Shown here: positions 49,101-57,354 of the stretch, piece after piece
How the letters are laid out: each line of letters opens with the position of its first letter
How positions within the stretch are numbered: position 1 is the first letter of the stretch
Source: Streptomyces sp. NBC_00554
Lineage (GTDB): Bacteria > Actinomycetota > Actinomycetes > Streptomycetales > Streptomycetaceae
Length of the DNA: 64,000 nt
Reading direction: 5' to 3'
Assembly: GCF_041431135.1 (NCBI RefSeq)
Contig: NZ_CP107799.1
Coordinates: 3,410,001 to 3,474,000 of the forward strand
Notes under the pieces: model-generated
What the model was told of the DNA's origin: nothing
Seen by the model: the letters and a program-made list of their open reading frames with translations, nothing else
Databases searched by the model: none
Position numbers and translations under genes: made by a program

Positions 49101-49160
49101 GGGTGAGGCCTTGCGTGTATTGAGCGGGAAAACCAGGAAGAGCGAAACCAGGGAGGGGAA

Positions 49161-50027
49161 CTACACGCCCTGGTCCCCGCCCGCCCCCGGCACCGGAAAC
49201 GCCCCGGTGGCCCGCCGAGTGATCTCTCCGTACACCTCGGGATCGGTCGTGAACTCCCCGAGCAGGCACGTCTTTCGGCTGCCGTGGTAGTCGCTGGACC
49301 CGGTGGGCAGCAGCCCCAGTTCGGCCGCGAGCCCCCGCAGCCGCGCCCGAGTCTCCGGCTCGTGGTCCATGTGGTCCACCTCGATGCCGTCGAGCCCCGC
49401 GGCCGCGAGCTCCGCGATGGCGGCCTCCGGCACGGTCCGGCCCCGCTTGGCGGCGGCCGGATGCGCGAAGACGGCGACGCCGCCCGCACCCTTGATCAGC
49501 CGGATCGCCTCGAAGGGGTCGGTCTCGTGCTTCTCGACGAAGGCCCGGCCCCCGTCGGACAGCCACTGCTCGGTGAAGGCGTCGTTCACGGTCGGTACGA
49601 CACCGAGCTCGACCAGGGCGGAGGCGATATGGGGCCGTCCCACCGAACCGTCGCCCGCGATGCGCGCCACCTGCGCCCAGGTGATCGGCACGCCGAGCTC
49701 CCGAAGCCTGGCGATCATGCCCTGGGCACGCGGCACCCGGTCGTCCCGTACGAGTTCGCGCTCGGCGAGCAGCCCGGGCTCCTCGGGGTCGAAGAGGTAG
49801 GCCAGCATGTGCATGCTGACGCCGTCCAGGCGGCAGGAGAGCTCGGCCCCGGTGACCAGCGTCAGCCCGGCAGGCAGCGCGTCGATCGCGTCGGCGTACC
49901 CGCGGGTCGTGTCGTGGTCGGTCAGCGCGACGACGTCCAGACCGGCGGCGGCAGCGTTGCGGACCAGCTCGGCCGGGGTGTCCGTACCGTCGGAGGCGGT
50001 GGAGTGGGCGTGCAGATCGATGCGCAC
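49161..50027 (-). CDS. PHP-domain phosphoesterase (YciV/TrpH-like)
   Basis: 288 residues from GTG 50027 (MRIDLHAHSTASDGT), with AGGAG seven bases upstream, a good site that rules out the longer frame starting at 50069. PHP metal motifs are complete: DLHAHSTASDG, VVALTDHDTTRGY, the Glu in TGAELSC, VFAHPAAAKRG, and SSDYHG. Relatives such as E. coli YciV (RNase AM) remove nucleotides 5' to 3' from RNA or act on pAp-type nucleotides, so nucleic acid or nucleotide processing is likely. There is no signal peptide. It is probably in an operon with marC downstream. Confidence 0.92.
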   Translation of the reverse strand: MRIDLHAHSTASDGTDTPAELVRNAAAAGLDVVALTDHDTTRGYADAIDALPAGLTLVTGAELSCRLDGVSMHMLAYLFDPEEPGLLAERELVRDDRVPRAQGMIARLRELGVPITWAQVARIAGDGSVGRPHIASALVELGVVPTVNDAFTEQWLSDGGRAFVEKHETDPFEAIRLIKGAGGVAVFAHPAAAKRGRTVPEAAIAELAAAGLDGIEVDHMDHEPETRARLRGLAAELGLLPTGSSDYHGSRKTCLLGEFTTDPEVYGEITRRATGAFPVPGAGGDQGV

Positions 50028-50142
50028 TCGCGGACTCCTGGCGATGACGGGACGGAAGGGGACACCCAAGGATAACGGGAATCCCGCCTTCCCCTGTCAC
50101 ACCCGCACCTGGGCTGCGCCCCCTACGAACCGCCTGTGAGCC

Positions 50143-50784
50143 CTACGGTTCAAGAATCCGCGGCGACAACGCCCCACAAGGCAGCAGATCGACCTCGGCG
50201 CCCGCGTCCCGCAGATCCGTCAGCACGAGCTCGTCGTACATCAGCAGCCCCGACTGCTCGGGCCACACGACCGCCCACAGCCACAGCCCGCGCGCCTCGC
50301 CCGCGAAGACGGCGCGGTCGTCGGGGGCGCCGGCCACATGCCAGAGGGGGGTGGGGCGGCCGGCCGCGAGGACCTTCGCCTGGGGCGGTTTCTCGACGCT
50401 CATGTACGGGCCGGGGTCGGGCCCGTCGACACCTGCGTACCGCGCACCGAGGCCGACGCCGAGCTCCTCGGCGATGAGGACCAGCTCCCCTATGCCGCCG
50501 AGCGGTCCGGGTCCGGAGCAGGCGACGGCGGTCGCGCGCCCGCCGCTGCGGTCGTCACCGGCGAAGGCCGCGCCCGTGAACAGCCAGCCGACCGGCAGCG
50601 GCCACGGCATCCACACCGGCACCCGGGCGCGGTGCACCACTACACCGAGGGCCTCGACGCTGGGCGGGATCACGGGCTGCAGCGGGTGCACGGTCCCGTG
50701 CACATCGCACTGCCAGGAGTCGGCAAAGAGGCCGGGAGCCCTGACCCGGCCACCACACTTCGGGCAACTGGGTTCGCCCCTCAT
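50143..50784 (-). CDS. DUF6758-type zinc-ribbon protein
   Basis: 213 residues from ATG 50784 (MRGEPSCPKCGGRV). The N-terminus has a zinc ribbon (CPKC near residue 8, then WQCDVHG), followed by a compact beta-rich region (PVWMPWPLPVGWLFTG, ATAVACSGPGPLGGI, DPGPYMSVEKPP). I recognise it as an actinobacterial conserved protein annotated as DUF6758, with no known function. GLWLWAVVWPEQSGLL is unusually rich in Trp but too polar overall for a membrane helix. It is divergent from the MFS gene across 182 bases that contain the promoter at 50886-50923. It shares strand with the PHP gene, but a 115-base gap separates them. Confidence 0.8.
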   Translation of the reverse strand: MRGEPSCPKCGGRVRAPGLFADSWQCDVHGTVHPLQPVIPPSVEALGVVVHRARVPVWMPWPLPVGWLFTGAAFAGDDRSGGRATAVACSGPGPLGGIGELVLIAEELGVGLGARYAGVDGPDPGPYMSVEKPPQAKVLAAGRPTPLWHVAGAPDDRAVFAGEARGLWLWAVVWPEQSGLLMYDELVLTDLRDAGAEVDLLPCGALSPRILEP

Positions 50785-50885
50785 AGAGCCCAACGGTCCT
50801 CCCCGTCCTTCGCCGCGTCAAGGACGATCACCCGTCCGGCGTGTGCACATCACCCGGGACCGCTCCGCCGTCACCTCGAGAAACT

Positions 50886-50923
50886 AGATGCATCTTGCAT
50901 TATTTAGTCGACCTAACTAATAT
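50886..50923 (+). promoter_or_regulatory. Sigma-70-type promoter with operator for the MFS gene
   Basis: TTGCAT (50895-50900) and TAATAT (50918-50923) are separated by exactly 17 bases, one of the best promoters in the window. TTAGT-N7-ACTAA (50904-50920) spans the spacer and -10, and the perfect palindrome AGATGCATCT (50886-50895) abuts the -35. This layout suits a MarR- or TetR-type repressor. Confidence 0.75.
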
Positions 50924-50966
50924 GTGTATACGCCAACGATCTGGTCGAGGACTGCGAGGACCACAC

Positions 50967-52220
50967 ATGCGCACCACAGCAGGAGAAGCCGCCGAAGCGG
51001 ACCCGTTCGACGCGGGAGCCGGCGGCATCCTGCGCCAGCCGAAGGCCGTCTGGGCGACGGCCGGGGCGTCCGTCGTCGCCTTCATGGGCATCGGGCTCGT
51101 CGACCCGATCCTGCCGTCCATCGCCAAGGGCCTGGACGCCACCACCAGCCAGGTCTCGCTGCTCTTCACCTCGTACTTCCTGATCACCGCCGTGGCGATG
51201 CTGGTGACCGGCTTCGTCTCCAGCCGCATCGGCGGCAAGAAGACCCTGCTGCTCGGCCTCGCGCTCGTCGTGGTCTTCGCGGGCCTCGCCGGCACGTCCG
51301 GGTCGGTCGGCGAACTCGTCGGATTCCGGGCCGGCTGGGGCCTGGGCAACGCGCTCTTCGTGTCCACGGCCCTCGCCGTCATCGTCGGCTCGGCGGCGGG
51401 AGGCAGCGCCGCGGCGATCCTGCTGTACGAGTCGGCCCTGGGCCTCGGCATGGCGTGCGGCCCCCTGCTGGGCGCGCTGCTCGGCAACGCCAGCTGGCGC
51501 TACCCCTTCTTCGGCACCGCGTTCCTGATGGCGGTCGGCTTCCTGTGCATCACGGCGTTCCTGAAGGAGCAGCCCAAGCCCGCGAAGAAGACCTCGCTGC
51601 TCGACCCGATCAGGGCACTGGGCCACGGCGGCCTCGCCTCGGCGGCCGTCTCGGCGTTCTTCTACAACTACACGTTCTTCACCGTGCTGGCCTTCACCCC
51701 GTTCGTACTGAACATGACCCCCTACAAGTCGGGCGCGGTCTTCTTCGGCTGGGGCCTGCTGCTGGCCCTCTTCTCGGTGATCGTGGCCCCGCGCATGCAG
51801 GCCCGGTTCGGCTCGCTGAAGGTGCTCGGCGGCTCGCTGATCCTGCTCGCCGCCGACGTCCTCGTCCTCGGGTACGGCAGCCACACCACCGCCGTCGTCT
51901 GCACGATCCTGTCCGGCGCCTTCATCGGCGTGAACAACACCGTCTACACGGAACTCGCCCTGGGCGTCTCGGACGCGCCGCGCCCGGTGGCCAGCGCCGG
52001 GTACAACTTCGTGCGGTGGTTCGCGGCCGCGGCGGCGCCGTACTTCGCGCCGAAGATCGAGGAGTGGAGCGACATCCACATCCCGTTCGTGGTCGCGGCC
52101 CTCACAGCGGTGATCGGCGCCGCGGTGGTCTTCGTACGGCGGGACGCGCTGACGCACGACGCCGAGGAGCTGGAGCCTCGGCACGCCACGGAGGACAGCG
52201 TCACCGTTTTTGCCAACTGA
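50967..52220 (+). CDS. MFS transporter (drug:H+ antiporter-like)
   Basis: 417 residues from ATG 50967 (MRTTAGEAAEADPFD), with GAGGA eight bases upstream. Twelve hydrophobic helices are spread over residues 30-400. The MFS signature after helix 2 is VTGFVSSRIGGKKTLLLGLA, the motif A position, and LVDPILPSIAKGLDAT is typical of drug-efflux members. The N-terminal 28 residues are polar and cytosolic. The repressible-looking promoter and operator directly upstream suggest induction by the exported compound, but no regulator gene adjoins it. The C-terminal tail is acidic and His-containing. The substrate is unknown. It converges on the suppressor-of-fused-like gene with a 50-base gap. Confidence 0.92.
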   Translation: MRTTAGEAAEADPFDAGAGGILRQPKAVWATAGASVVAFMGIGLVDPILPSIAKGLDATTSQVSLLFTSYFLITAVAMLVTGFVSSRIGGKKTLLLGLALVVVFAGLAGTSGSVGELVGFRAGWGLGNALFVSTALAVIVGSAAGGSAAAILLYESALGLGMACGPLLGALLGNASWRYPFFGTAFLMAVGFLCITAFLKEQPKPAKKTSLLDPIRALGHGGLASAAVSAFFYNYTFFTVLAFTPFVLNMTPYKSGAVFFGWGLLLALFSVIVAPRMQARFGSLKVLGGSLILLAADVLVLGYGSHTTAVVCTILSGAFIGVNNTVYTELALGVSDAPRPVASAGYNFVRWFAAAAAPYFAPKIEEWSDIHIPFVVAALTAVIGAAVVFVRRDALTHDAEELEPRHATEDSVTVFAN

Positions 52221-52270
52221 CTGATTTCGGCCAGGGCCTGAGCCGGGATCAGCCAGATATGAGAAAGAAC

Positions 52271-52855
52271 TCAGTCCAGCGGAACGGACTTGCGCAGCGG
52301 ATCGCGCAGGTCCGTTCCACCGCTCAGCCAGCGCTCCTGGAGGGCGCCCGCGCCGTGCACCCGCTTCCACGCGGCCTCGTTCGGCGTCATGGGGAGCAGC
52401 GGCAGGAACCGTACGGGGTCGGCGGGCTCGTCCAGATCGAGGTCCTCCACCAAACCACCCGGCTCGGCGACCAGTACGGAGGTGAACGGCGCGCCGGGCC
52501 ACAGGGGTTCGCCCACGTCGAGCGAGGCGCCGGGAGCCACGATCAGGCCCTCGACCTGCGGAGACGCGGCGAGTACGGCGAGCGGGCGGAGCACCTTGTC
52601 GGTGTCGGCGGCGCCGGCGCGCACGGAGAGGATCAGCTCGGCGCGCGGGCCTTTCACGGGGTCGGCGACGACCGAGGTGGGGTCCGCCATCGGCTGGGCG
52701 GACATGCCGAGCGTCGCGTAGCGGACGATGTCGCCCTCGGTGAAACGCAGCACTTCGACACGGTCGGTGCCGAGGAAGGTGACCGCGGCCCGCGCGTCGG
52801 ATTCGCCCAGCGCGGAACGCAACCGGGCCTCGACCAGAGGAAGAACATCAGCCAT
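52271..52855 (-). CDS. Suppressor-of-fused (SUFU) domain protein
   Basis: 194 residues from ATG 52855 (MADVLPLVEARLRSAL); no strong ribosome site is visible, so the start is moderately sure. The fold is read from VEVLRFTEGDIVRYATLGMS, PRAELILSVRAGA, a GASLDVGEPLWPGAPFTSVLV segment and RFLPLLPMTPNEAAWKRVHG near the end, the SUFU-domain layout used by many bacterial immunity-like and housekeeping proteins. In bacteria SUFU proteins occur as toxin-immunity proteins in polymorphic toxin systems, but no toxin gene is near, so a general role is as likely. It converges on the MFS gene. A 584-base stretch without a supported gene lies upstream. Confidence 0.75.
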   Translation of the reverse strand: MADVLPLVEARLRSALGESDARAAVTFLGTDRVEVLRFTEGDIVRYATLGMSAQPMADPTSVVADPVKGPRAELILSVRAGAADTDKVLRPLAVLAASPQVEGLIVAPGASLDVGEPLWPGAPFTSVLVAEPGGLVEDLDLDEPADPVRFLPLLPMTPNEAAWKRVHGAGALQERWLSGGTDLRDPLRKSVPLD

Positions 52856-52986
52856 GAACCGAGCATAGAACTCGTCAGGAGCGCGCAAAGCGGCACGTTG
52901 ACGCTTCGGTGCGCTGATAGTCTTGGCCGCTGGCCGGGGCAGCACGCAGAAGCGTCGCTCTCAAGTCCCGGCCCACTGAGGCTGAC

Positions 52987-53069
52987 TCCCCCCGACGGGG
53001 GAACTGTCCGACTCCCCTGTGGAGGGAGCTGGACCCCCTACGGGGGATGGATCGTCCCTCACGGGGGAC
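52987..53069. repeat. Run of four short GC hairpins
   Basis: Four small inverted repeats follow in 83 bases: TCCCCC-cgac-GGGGGA (52987-53002), CTCCC-N7-GGGAG (53012-53028), CCCCC-tac-GGGGG (53034-53046) and GTCCC-N6-GGGAC (53054-53069). Their spacing is about 20-25 bases. Confidence 0.75.
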
Positions 53070-53246
53070 CGACCGGAGGAGGTGGGGCTGCAATGGACCG
53101 AAGTCATCCGTGCAGTACTACCCGCTCTTCCGGTCGCTGAGTTCTTTAGCTGGCTCTGTAGTCCTGCTGGCTGTCGCCTCCTGCGAAACATGTGCATACG
53201 TGTCAGCGTTGCCCGGTGCACCACGGAAGAGCGCTTCGTTCCCGCC

Positions 53247-53306
53247 TGATCCGTCCGATCCGAACGTGATCCGTCTGATCGAGACGTGATCTGCCTGATC
53301 CGAGTC
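53247..53306. repeat. Three 20-bp tandem repeats
   Basis: Units begin at 53247, 53267 and 53287, each starting TGATC and carrying a second GATC in the middle (unit 1 tgatccgtccgatccgaacg). Units differ at a few positions. Confidence 0.8.
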
Positions 53307-53439
53307 AGTAGCGAAGCTGCCACCGCGACGGTGCGGTGCTCCCCGCTTTGTGGACGTGCCAAACATCCGCAGTCAGGACGTCCCCATTCCGGGTAGTTCC
53401 AACCGTCGCCGGCCGCCTCCGTTGCGAAGGAGCCTGCCC

Positions 53440-54552
53440 ATGTCGATGATTCGTGACCTCCGTGCCGCGGTCCGCCCCCGTCCCTCGCTGCGCAAGGACA
53501 GTGGCTCGTACGACACCACCCGTGACCCCGGGACCCCCTCCGCCGTGGTCGACTGCGCCATCTACCGCGACGGTGCGCGCGTCGAGACCCGCGAGCCACT
53601 GACGCCCCACCAGGCGATGCGCCAGGTGCACCGTGACGGCGGCTTCGTGTGGATCGGCCTGCACGAGCCGACGGAGGCCGAATTCTCCGGTATCGCAAGC
53701 GAGTTCGGGCTGCACCCGCTCGCCGTCGAGGACGCGGTCCAGGCCCACCAGCGGCCCAAGCTGGAGCGGTACGACGACTCCCTCTTCACCGTCTTCAAGA
53801 CCATCCACTACGTCGAGCACGACCAGCTGACCGCCACCAGCGAGATCGTCGAGACCGGCGAGGTCATGTGCTTCACCGGGCGGGACTTCTTCATCACCGT
53901 CCGGCACGGCGGGCAGGGTTCGCTGCGGGCGCTGCGGCACCGGCTCCAGGACGACCCCGAGCTGCTCGCCAAGGGGCCCTCCGCCGTGCTGCACGCCATC
54001 GCCGACCATGTCGTCGACGGGTACATCGCGGTCGCCGACGCCGTGCAGGACGACATCGACGAGGTCGAGACCGAGGTCTTCTCGCCGGGCCGCAAGGGCA
54101 CCCCGCGCGGCACGGACGCCGGGCAGATCTACCAGCTCAAGCGTGAGGTGCTGGAGTTCAAGCGGGCGGTGTCGCCGCTGCTGCGCCCCATGCAGCTGCT
54201 GAGCGAGCGGCCGATGCGGCTGATCGACCCCGACATCCAGAAGTACTTCCGCGATGTCCACGACCACCTCGCCCGGGTGCAGGAGCAGGTCCTCGGCTTC
54301 GACGAGCTGCTCAACTCGATCCTCCAGGCCAACCTCGCGCAGGCGTCCGTCGCGCAGAACGAGGACATGCGCAAGATCACCTCCTGGGCGGCGATCATCG
54401 CCGTACCGACGATGGTGTGTGGCGTGTACGGCATGAACTTCGAGCACATGCCCGAGCTGCACTGGCGGTACGGCTACCCGGTGATCCTGGGCGTCACGGT
54501 CGCCATCTGTCTGGGGATCCACCGCACGCTGAAGCGCAACGGCTGGCTGTGA
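53440..54552 (+). CDS. corA: Magnesium/cobalt transporter CorA
   Basis: 370 residues from ATG 53440 (MSMIRDLRAAVRPRP) with AAGGAG eight bases upstream. The large cytosolic domain (1-305) has VWIGLHEPTEAEF, LHPLAVEDAVQAHQRPKLE, FITVRHG and the long stalk helix around LRPMQLLSERP. Two membrane helices follow at about 310-330 and 343-362, with the selectivity motif GMN (331-333) at the end of the first helix and a basic C-terminus (RTLKRNGWL). CorA is a pentameric Mg2+/Co2+ channel of the plasma membrane gated by cytosolic Mg2+. It lies about 1.5 kb before an MgtE-N/CBS gene, so magnesium homeostasis is a local theme, although the genes are separate. Confidence 0.95.
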   Translation: MSMIRDLRAAVRPRPSLRKDSGSYDTTRDPGTPSAVVDCAIYRDGARVETREPLTPHQAMRQVHRDGGFVWIGLHEPTEAEFSGIASEFGLHPLAVEDAVQAHQRPKLERYDDSLFTVFKTIHYVEHDQLTATSEIVETGEVMCFTGRDFFITVRHGGQGSLRALRHRLQDDPELLAKGPSAVLHAIADHVVDGYIAVADAVQDDIDEVETEVFSPGRKGTPRGTDAGQIYQLKREVLEFKRAVSPLLRPMQLLSERPMRLIDPDIQKYFRDVHDHLARVQEQVLGFDELLNSILQANLAQASVAQNEDMRKITSWAAIIAVPTMVCGVYGMNFEHMPELHWRYGYPVILGVTVAICLGIHRTLKRNGWL

Positions 54553-54576
54553 CCCCGGCTGGATAGTGTTGCCCCC

Positions 54577-55119
54577 ATGACGGAACAGCTGCTCGACCGG
54601 GCCCTCGTCGAGGAAGCCACCAAGAAGTCCGGGCTGATCTGGGTGCGGGGCAACGGGGTGCCGGTGCTCCACGGCCAGGGCGACGGAGCACCCTCGCGCG
54701 CGCTGTGGCACGTGTGGCACGACGGCGGGGCCTGTCTGATCGGCGACGGGCCCGGCGAGCAGCCGCTGCCGGGTCTGGTCGACGGGGGCGACGCGGTCGT
54801 CACCGTACGCAGCAAGGACAAGGGCGGGCGCCTGGTGTCCTGGGCGGCGAAGGTCGTGGAACTGACGCCCGCTTCCCCGGAGTGGGAGGAAGCGGTCGCC
54901 GAGCTCAAGGGCAAGCGCCTGAACGCCCCCGACGGCGAGGCCATGACCGGGCGCTGGGCCCGGGAGTGCCGGGTGCTCCGCCTCGAGCCGACGGGCGGCA
55001 CCTCCGAGCTCCCCGACGGCTCGCTCTCCGCGCCGCCGCTGCCCACCCCCGCCACCACCCGGCAACCGGCCCCGGGGGCCCTGCCCGGCCTTCTCTTCAA
55101 GAAGCGCAGGCGGCGCTAG
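54577..55119 (+). CDS. Hypothetical protein, possibly flavin-fold like, unknown function
   Basis: 180 residues from ATG 54577 (MTEQLLDRALVEEAT), 24 bases after corA on the same strand, so probably cotranscribed. The first 130 residues form a mixed alpha/beta domain: LIWVRGNGVPVLHGQGDG, RALWHVWHDGGACLIGDG, GDAVVTVRSKDKGGRLVSW, VVELTPASPEWEEAV. This reminds me of a split-barrel of the pyridoxamine-phosphate-oxidase class, but I see no FMN motif and would not assert it. The C-terminus is Pro-rich and ends in a basic FKKRRRR tail. No signal or membrane segment is present. It converges on the lipoprotein gene with only 14 bases between stops. Confidence 0.8.
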   Translation: MTEQLLDRALVEEATKKSGLIWVRGNGVPVLHGQGDGAPSRALWHVWHDGGACLIGDGPGEQPLPGLVDGGDAVVTVRSKDKGGRLVSWAAKVVELTPASPEWEEAVAELKGKRLNAPDGEAMTGRWARECRVLRLEPTGGTSELPDGSLSAPPLPTPATTRQPAPGALPGLLFKKRRRR

Positions 55120-55133
55120 GTCTACCGCTGGGT

Positions 55134-55892
55134 CTACGAGGACGGCAGCTGCTGCCCGTAGTCCACCGTCTCGTTCTTGGAGGGCTCCTCCAGGGCGAAG
55201 TCCTTGCCCCAGTCCGTGAGGCGGAGGGTGCCGGCGTTGCCCGCGCGGACCAGGCGGAGGGGGTACGCGGTTCCCTCCAGGGAGACGTCCAGGGAGCCGC
55301 CCGAGCCGTCGCCGCCGGTGATGCGGAAGGTGCGGGTGCCGGACTGCTCGTGGTAGCCGTCGGTCGCGAGGGCGCCCTGCAGGGTGAGCAGGCCGTCGAG
55401 GAGGACGTTCTTGTCGGTGAAGCCGCTGAAGCGCTTGTAGGTGGGGTCATCCGTCGGGACCTTCACGTACTTGCCGTCGAGCTTGTCGGCGACGGCCGTG
55501 TCCGCCGAGGAGGCGCCGCCCTTGCCGTCCTGGTCGGTCCAGAAGTCGGCGTCGGCCTTCAGGTAGAGGTGCTCGCCGACCCGCAGCAGCCGGAAGGTCG
55601 ACTCCTTCGAGGTGACGGAGCCGGTGCCGCCGTCGCCCTTGAGGCGCATGTCGAGGGTGTACGTGGTCCCGTTGGTCACGACGGTCCCGGCGAGCCGTAC
55701 CGTCTCCGCGGCGTCGGCCGCCTTCTTCGTCTTCGCCTGGATCTGGGCGGCGGTCAGTTTGCCGACCCCGTTCGTGCCCGCGTCCGGGTCGTCACTGCCG
55801 CACCCCGTCAGTCCTGTCCCCGTCACTACCAGTGCGCACATCGCGCTCACCAGTGCGGCCCTGCGGGTACGACCCTGGGGAATTGCAGTCAC
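55134..55892 (-). CDS. Lipoprotein, LppX/LprAFG-like
   Basis: 252 residues from GTG 55892 (MTAIPQGRTRRAALV). The lipoprotein signal ends in VTGTGLTGC (cysteine near residue 31) after a twin-Arg-like basic start. The body looks like the LppX_LprAFG fold: a helix-strand pattern beginning with KLTAAQIQAKTKKAADAAE, a GTVVTNGTTYTLDMRLKGDG strand, GEHLYLKADADFWTD, KYVKVPTDDPTYKRF, and GTAYPLRLVRAG near the end. Such proteins in mycobacteria carry lipids or glycolipids across the envelope; here the role is inferred. It is divergent from the MgtE-N/CBS gene across 175 bases and converges on the gene at 54577. Confidence 0.85.
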   Translation of the reverse strand: MTAIPQGRTRRAALVSAMCALVVTGTGLTGCGSDDPDAGTNGVGKLTAAQIQAKTKKAADAAETVRLAGTVVTNGTTYTLDMRLKGDGGTGSVTSKESTFRLLRVGEHLYLKADADFWTDQDGKGGASSADTAVADKLDGKYVKVPTDDPTYKRFSGFTDKNVLLDGLLTLQGALATDGYHEQSGTRTFRITGGDGSGGSLDVSLEGTAYPLRLVRAGNAGTLRLTDWGKDFALEEPSKNETVDYGQQLPSS

Positions 55893-56067
55893 AGGTGGGA
55901 CGCCTTTCGTGCGGGGGTCCGGGCGGCGGCGTAGGGCAGCGTACCGGTGCTCCCGGGGCCCCGCGGAAGGGGTCCGTCCGGAGCGCCCACCAGGGCGTAT
56001 CCGACCGGGACGGGCTAGCCTGAAGCCCACCCGAGCGGACAAAACGGCAGGAACAGGAGGCGCGCGC

Positions 56068-57354
56068 ATGGCCGCAGGCGCCCCCCGGATCTTCGTCTCG
56101 CACCTCGCCGGCGTCGCCGTGTTCGACCCGAACGGTGACCAGGTGGGCCGTGTGCGGGACCTGGTCGCCATGCTGCGTGTCGGGCGCCGGCCGCCCCGGC
56201 TGCTCGGCATCGTCGTCGAACTGTCCACGCGCCGCCGCATCTTCCTGCCCATGACCCGGGTGACCGGCATCGAGAGCGGCCAGGTCATCACCACCGGCGT
56301 CCTCAACGTGCGCCGCTTCGAGCAGCGGCCCACCGAGCGGCTCGTGTTCGGCGAGCTCCTGGACCAGCGCCTCACGCTCGTCGAAGGGGGCGAGGAGGTG
56401 ACCGTGCTCGACGTGGCCATCCAGCAGCTTCCGGCGCGGCGCGACTGGGAGATCGACCGGGTCTTCGTCCGCAAGGGCCGCGGCGGGGCGTTCAGGCGCA
56501 CCAAGGGCGAGACCCTGACCGTCGAGTGGTCCGCCGTCACCGGGTTCTCGCTGGACGAGCAGGGACAGGGCGCCGAGAGCCTGCTCGCCACCTTCGAGCA
56601 GCTGCGCCCCGCCGACCTCGCGAACGTCATGCACCACCTGTCGCCGAAACGGCGCGGGGAGGTGGCCGCCGCACTCGACGACGACCGCCTCGCCGACGTA
56701 CTCGAACAGCTCCCCGAGGACGACCAGATCGAGATCCTCGGCAAGCTCAAGGAGGAGCGCGCGGCCGACGTCCTGGAGGCGATGGCCCCGGACGACGCGG
56801 CCGACCTGCTCGCCGAACTGCCCGAGGACGACGTGGAGCGGCTGCTGACGCTGATGCGGCCCGGCGACGCGGCCGACGTACGGCGGCTGATGGCGTACGA
56901 GGAGCGGACCGCCGGCGGTCTGATGACGACCGAGCCCATCGTGCTGCGGCCCGACGCGACGATCGCCGACGCGCTCGCCCGGGTCCGCAACCCCGACCTC
57001 TCCCCCTCACTCGCCGCCCAGGTGTACGTGTGCCGCCCGCCGGACGAGACACCCACCGGCAAGTACCTGGGCACCGCGCACTTCCAGCGGCTGCTGCGCG
57101 ACCCGCCGTACACCCTGGTCAGCTCGATCCTCGACGGCGATCTGCAGCCCCTCTCTCCGGATGCCGCGCTGCCCGTCGTCGCCGGGTTCTTCGCGACGTA
57201 CGACATGGTGGCGGCGCCCGTCGTCGACGAGAGCGGCTCGCTGCTGGGCGCGGTGACCGTGGACGACGTACTGGACCACATGCTGCCCGAGGACTGGCGC
57301 GAGACGGAGTTCCACCTCGACGAAGACGACGAGGGGGCGGCCGATGGCGGCTGA
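56068..57354 (+). CDS. MgtE N-terminal + CBS domain protein without channel domain
   Basis: 428 residues from ATG 56068 with AGGAGG nine bases upstream. Two PRC-barrel-like segments come first (RIFVSHLAGVAVFDPNGDQV; WEIDRVFVRKGRGGAF). Then comes an MgtE_N superhelix (about 175-285) with LRPADLANVMHHL, DRLADVLEQLPEDDQIEIL and APDDAADLLAELPEDDVERL. A CBS pair follows (about 290-410) with EERTAGGLMTTEP and VDESGSLLGAVTVDDVLDHML. The transmembrane channel of true MgtE is missing and the tail is acidic. It therefore looks like a stand-alone Mg2+-sensing module. It overlaps the DUF1003 membrane gene by 11 bases, a possible partner. Mycobacterial relatives (Rv1232c region) keep the same layout. Confidence 0.88.
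   Translation: MAAGAPRIFVSHLAGVAVFDPNGDQVGRVRDLVAMLRVGRRPPRLLGIVVELSTRRRIFLPMTRVTGIESGQVITTGVLNVRRFEQRPTERLVFGELLDQRLTLVEGGEEVTVLDVAIQQLPARRDWEIDRVFVRKGRGGAFRRTKGETLTVEWSAVTGFSLDEQGQGAESLLATFEQLRPADLANVMHHLSPKRRGEVAAALDDDRLADVLEQLPEDDQIEILGKLKEERAADVLEAMAPDDAADLLAELPEDDVERLLTLMRPGDAADVRRLMAYEERTAGGLMTTEPIVLRPDATIADALARVRNPDLSPSLAAQVYVCRPPDETPTGKYLGTAHFQRLLRDPPYTLVSSILDGDLQPLSPDAALPVVAGFFATYDMVAAPVVDESGSLLGAVTVDDVLDHMLPEDWRETEFHLDEDDEGAADGG

Larger units (their letters stand above)
52856..53439. other. Gene-poor 584-base stretch before corA
   Basis: No convincing gene is seen; short frames here have poor codon bias. The stretch contains two repeat groups listed separately (a run of short hairpins at 52987-53069 and three 20-bp tandem units at 53247-53306), with a lower GC middle part around 53130-53230 in between. 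It must carry the corA promoter and the SUFU-gene promoter. I looked for a magnesium riboswitch layout and saw none that I could defend. Confidence 0.6.

Noticed and set aside
50913..52502. Long open frame on the minus strand opposite the MFS gene
   Set aside because: It mirrors the codon bias of the plus-strand gene, is Arg/Gly/Asp rich without any domain, and the MFS gene has helices, motifs and a promoter.
53047..53289. Small plus-strand frame of 80 codons with a hydrophobic stretch
   Set aside because: Poor codon bias, no ribosome site, and its end lies inside the 20-bp tandem repeats.
52856..53439. Magnesium riboswitch upstream of corA
   Set aside because: No M-box-like conserved core could be found by eye; only simple hairpins and tandem repeats are present.
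53305..55065. Long minus-strand open frame opposite corA and its neighbour
   Set aside because: Antisense of a clear CorA with GMN motif; the frame has no family features and exists because of high GC third positions.
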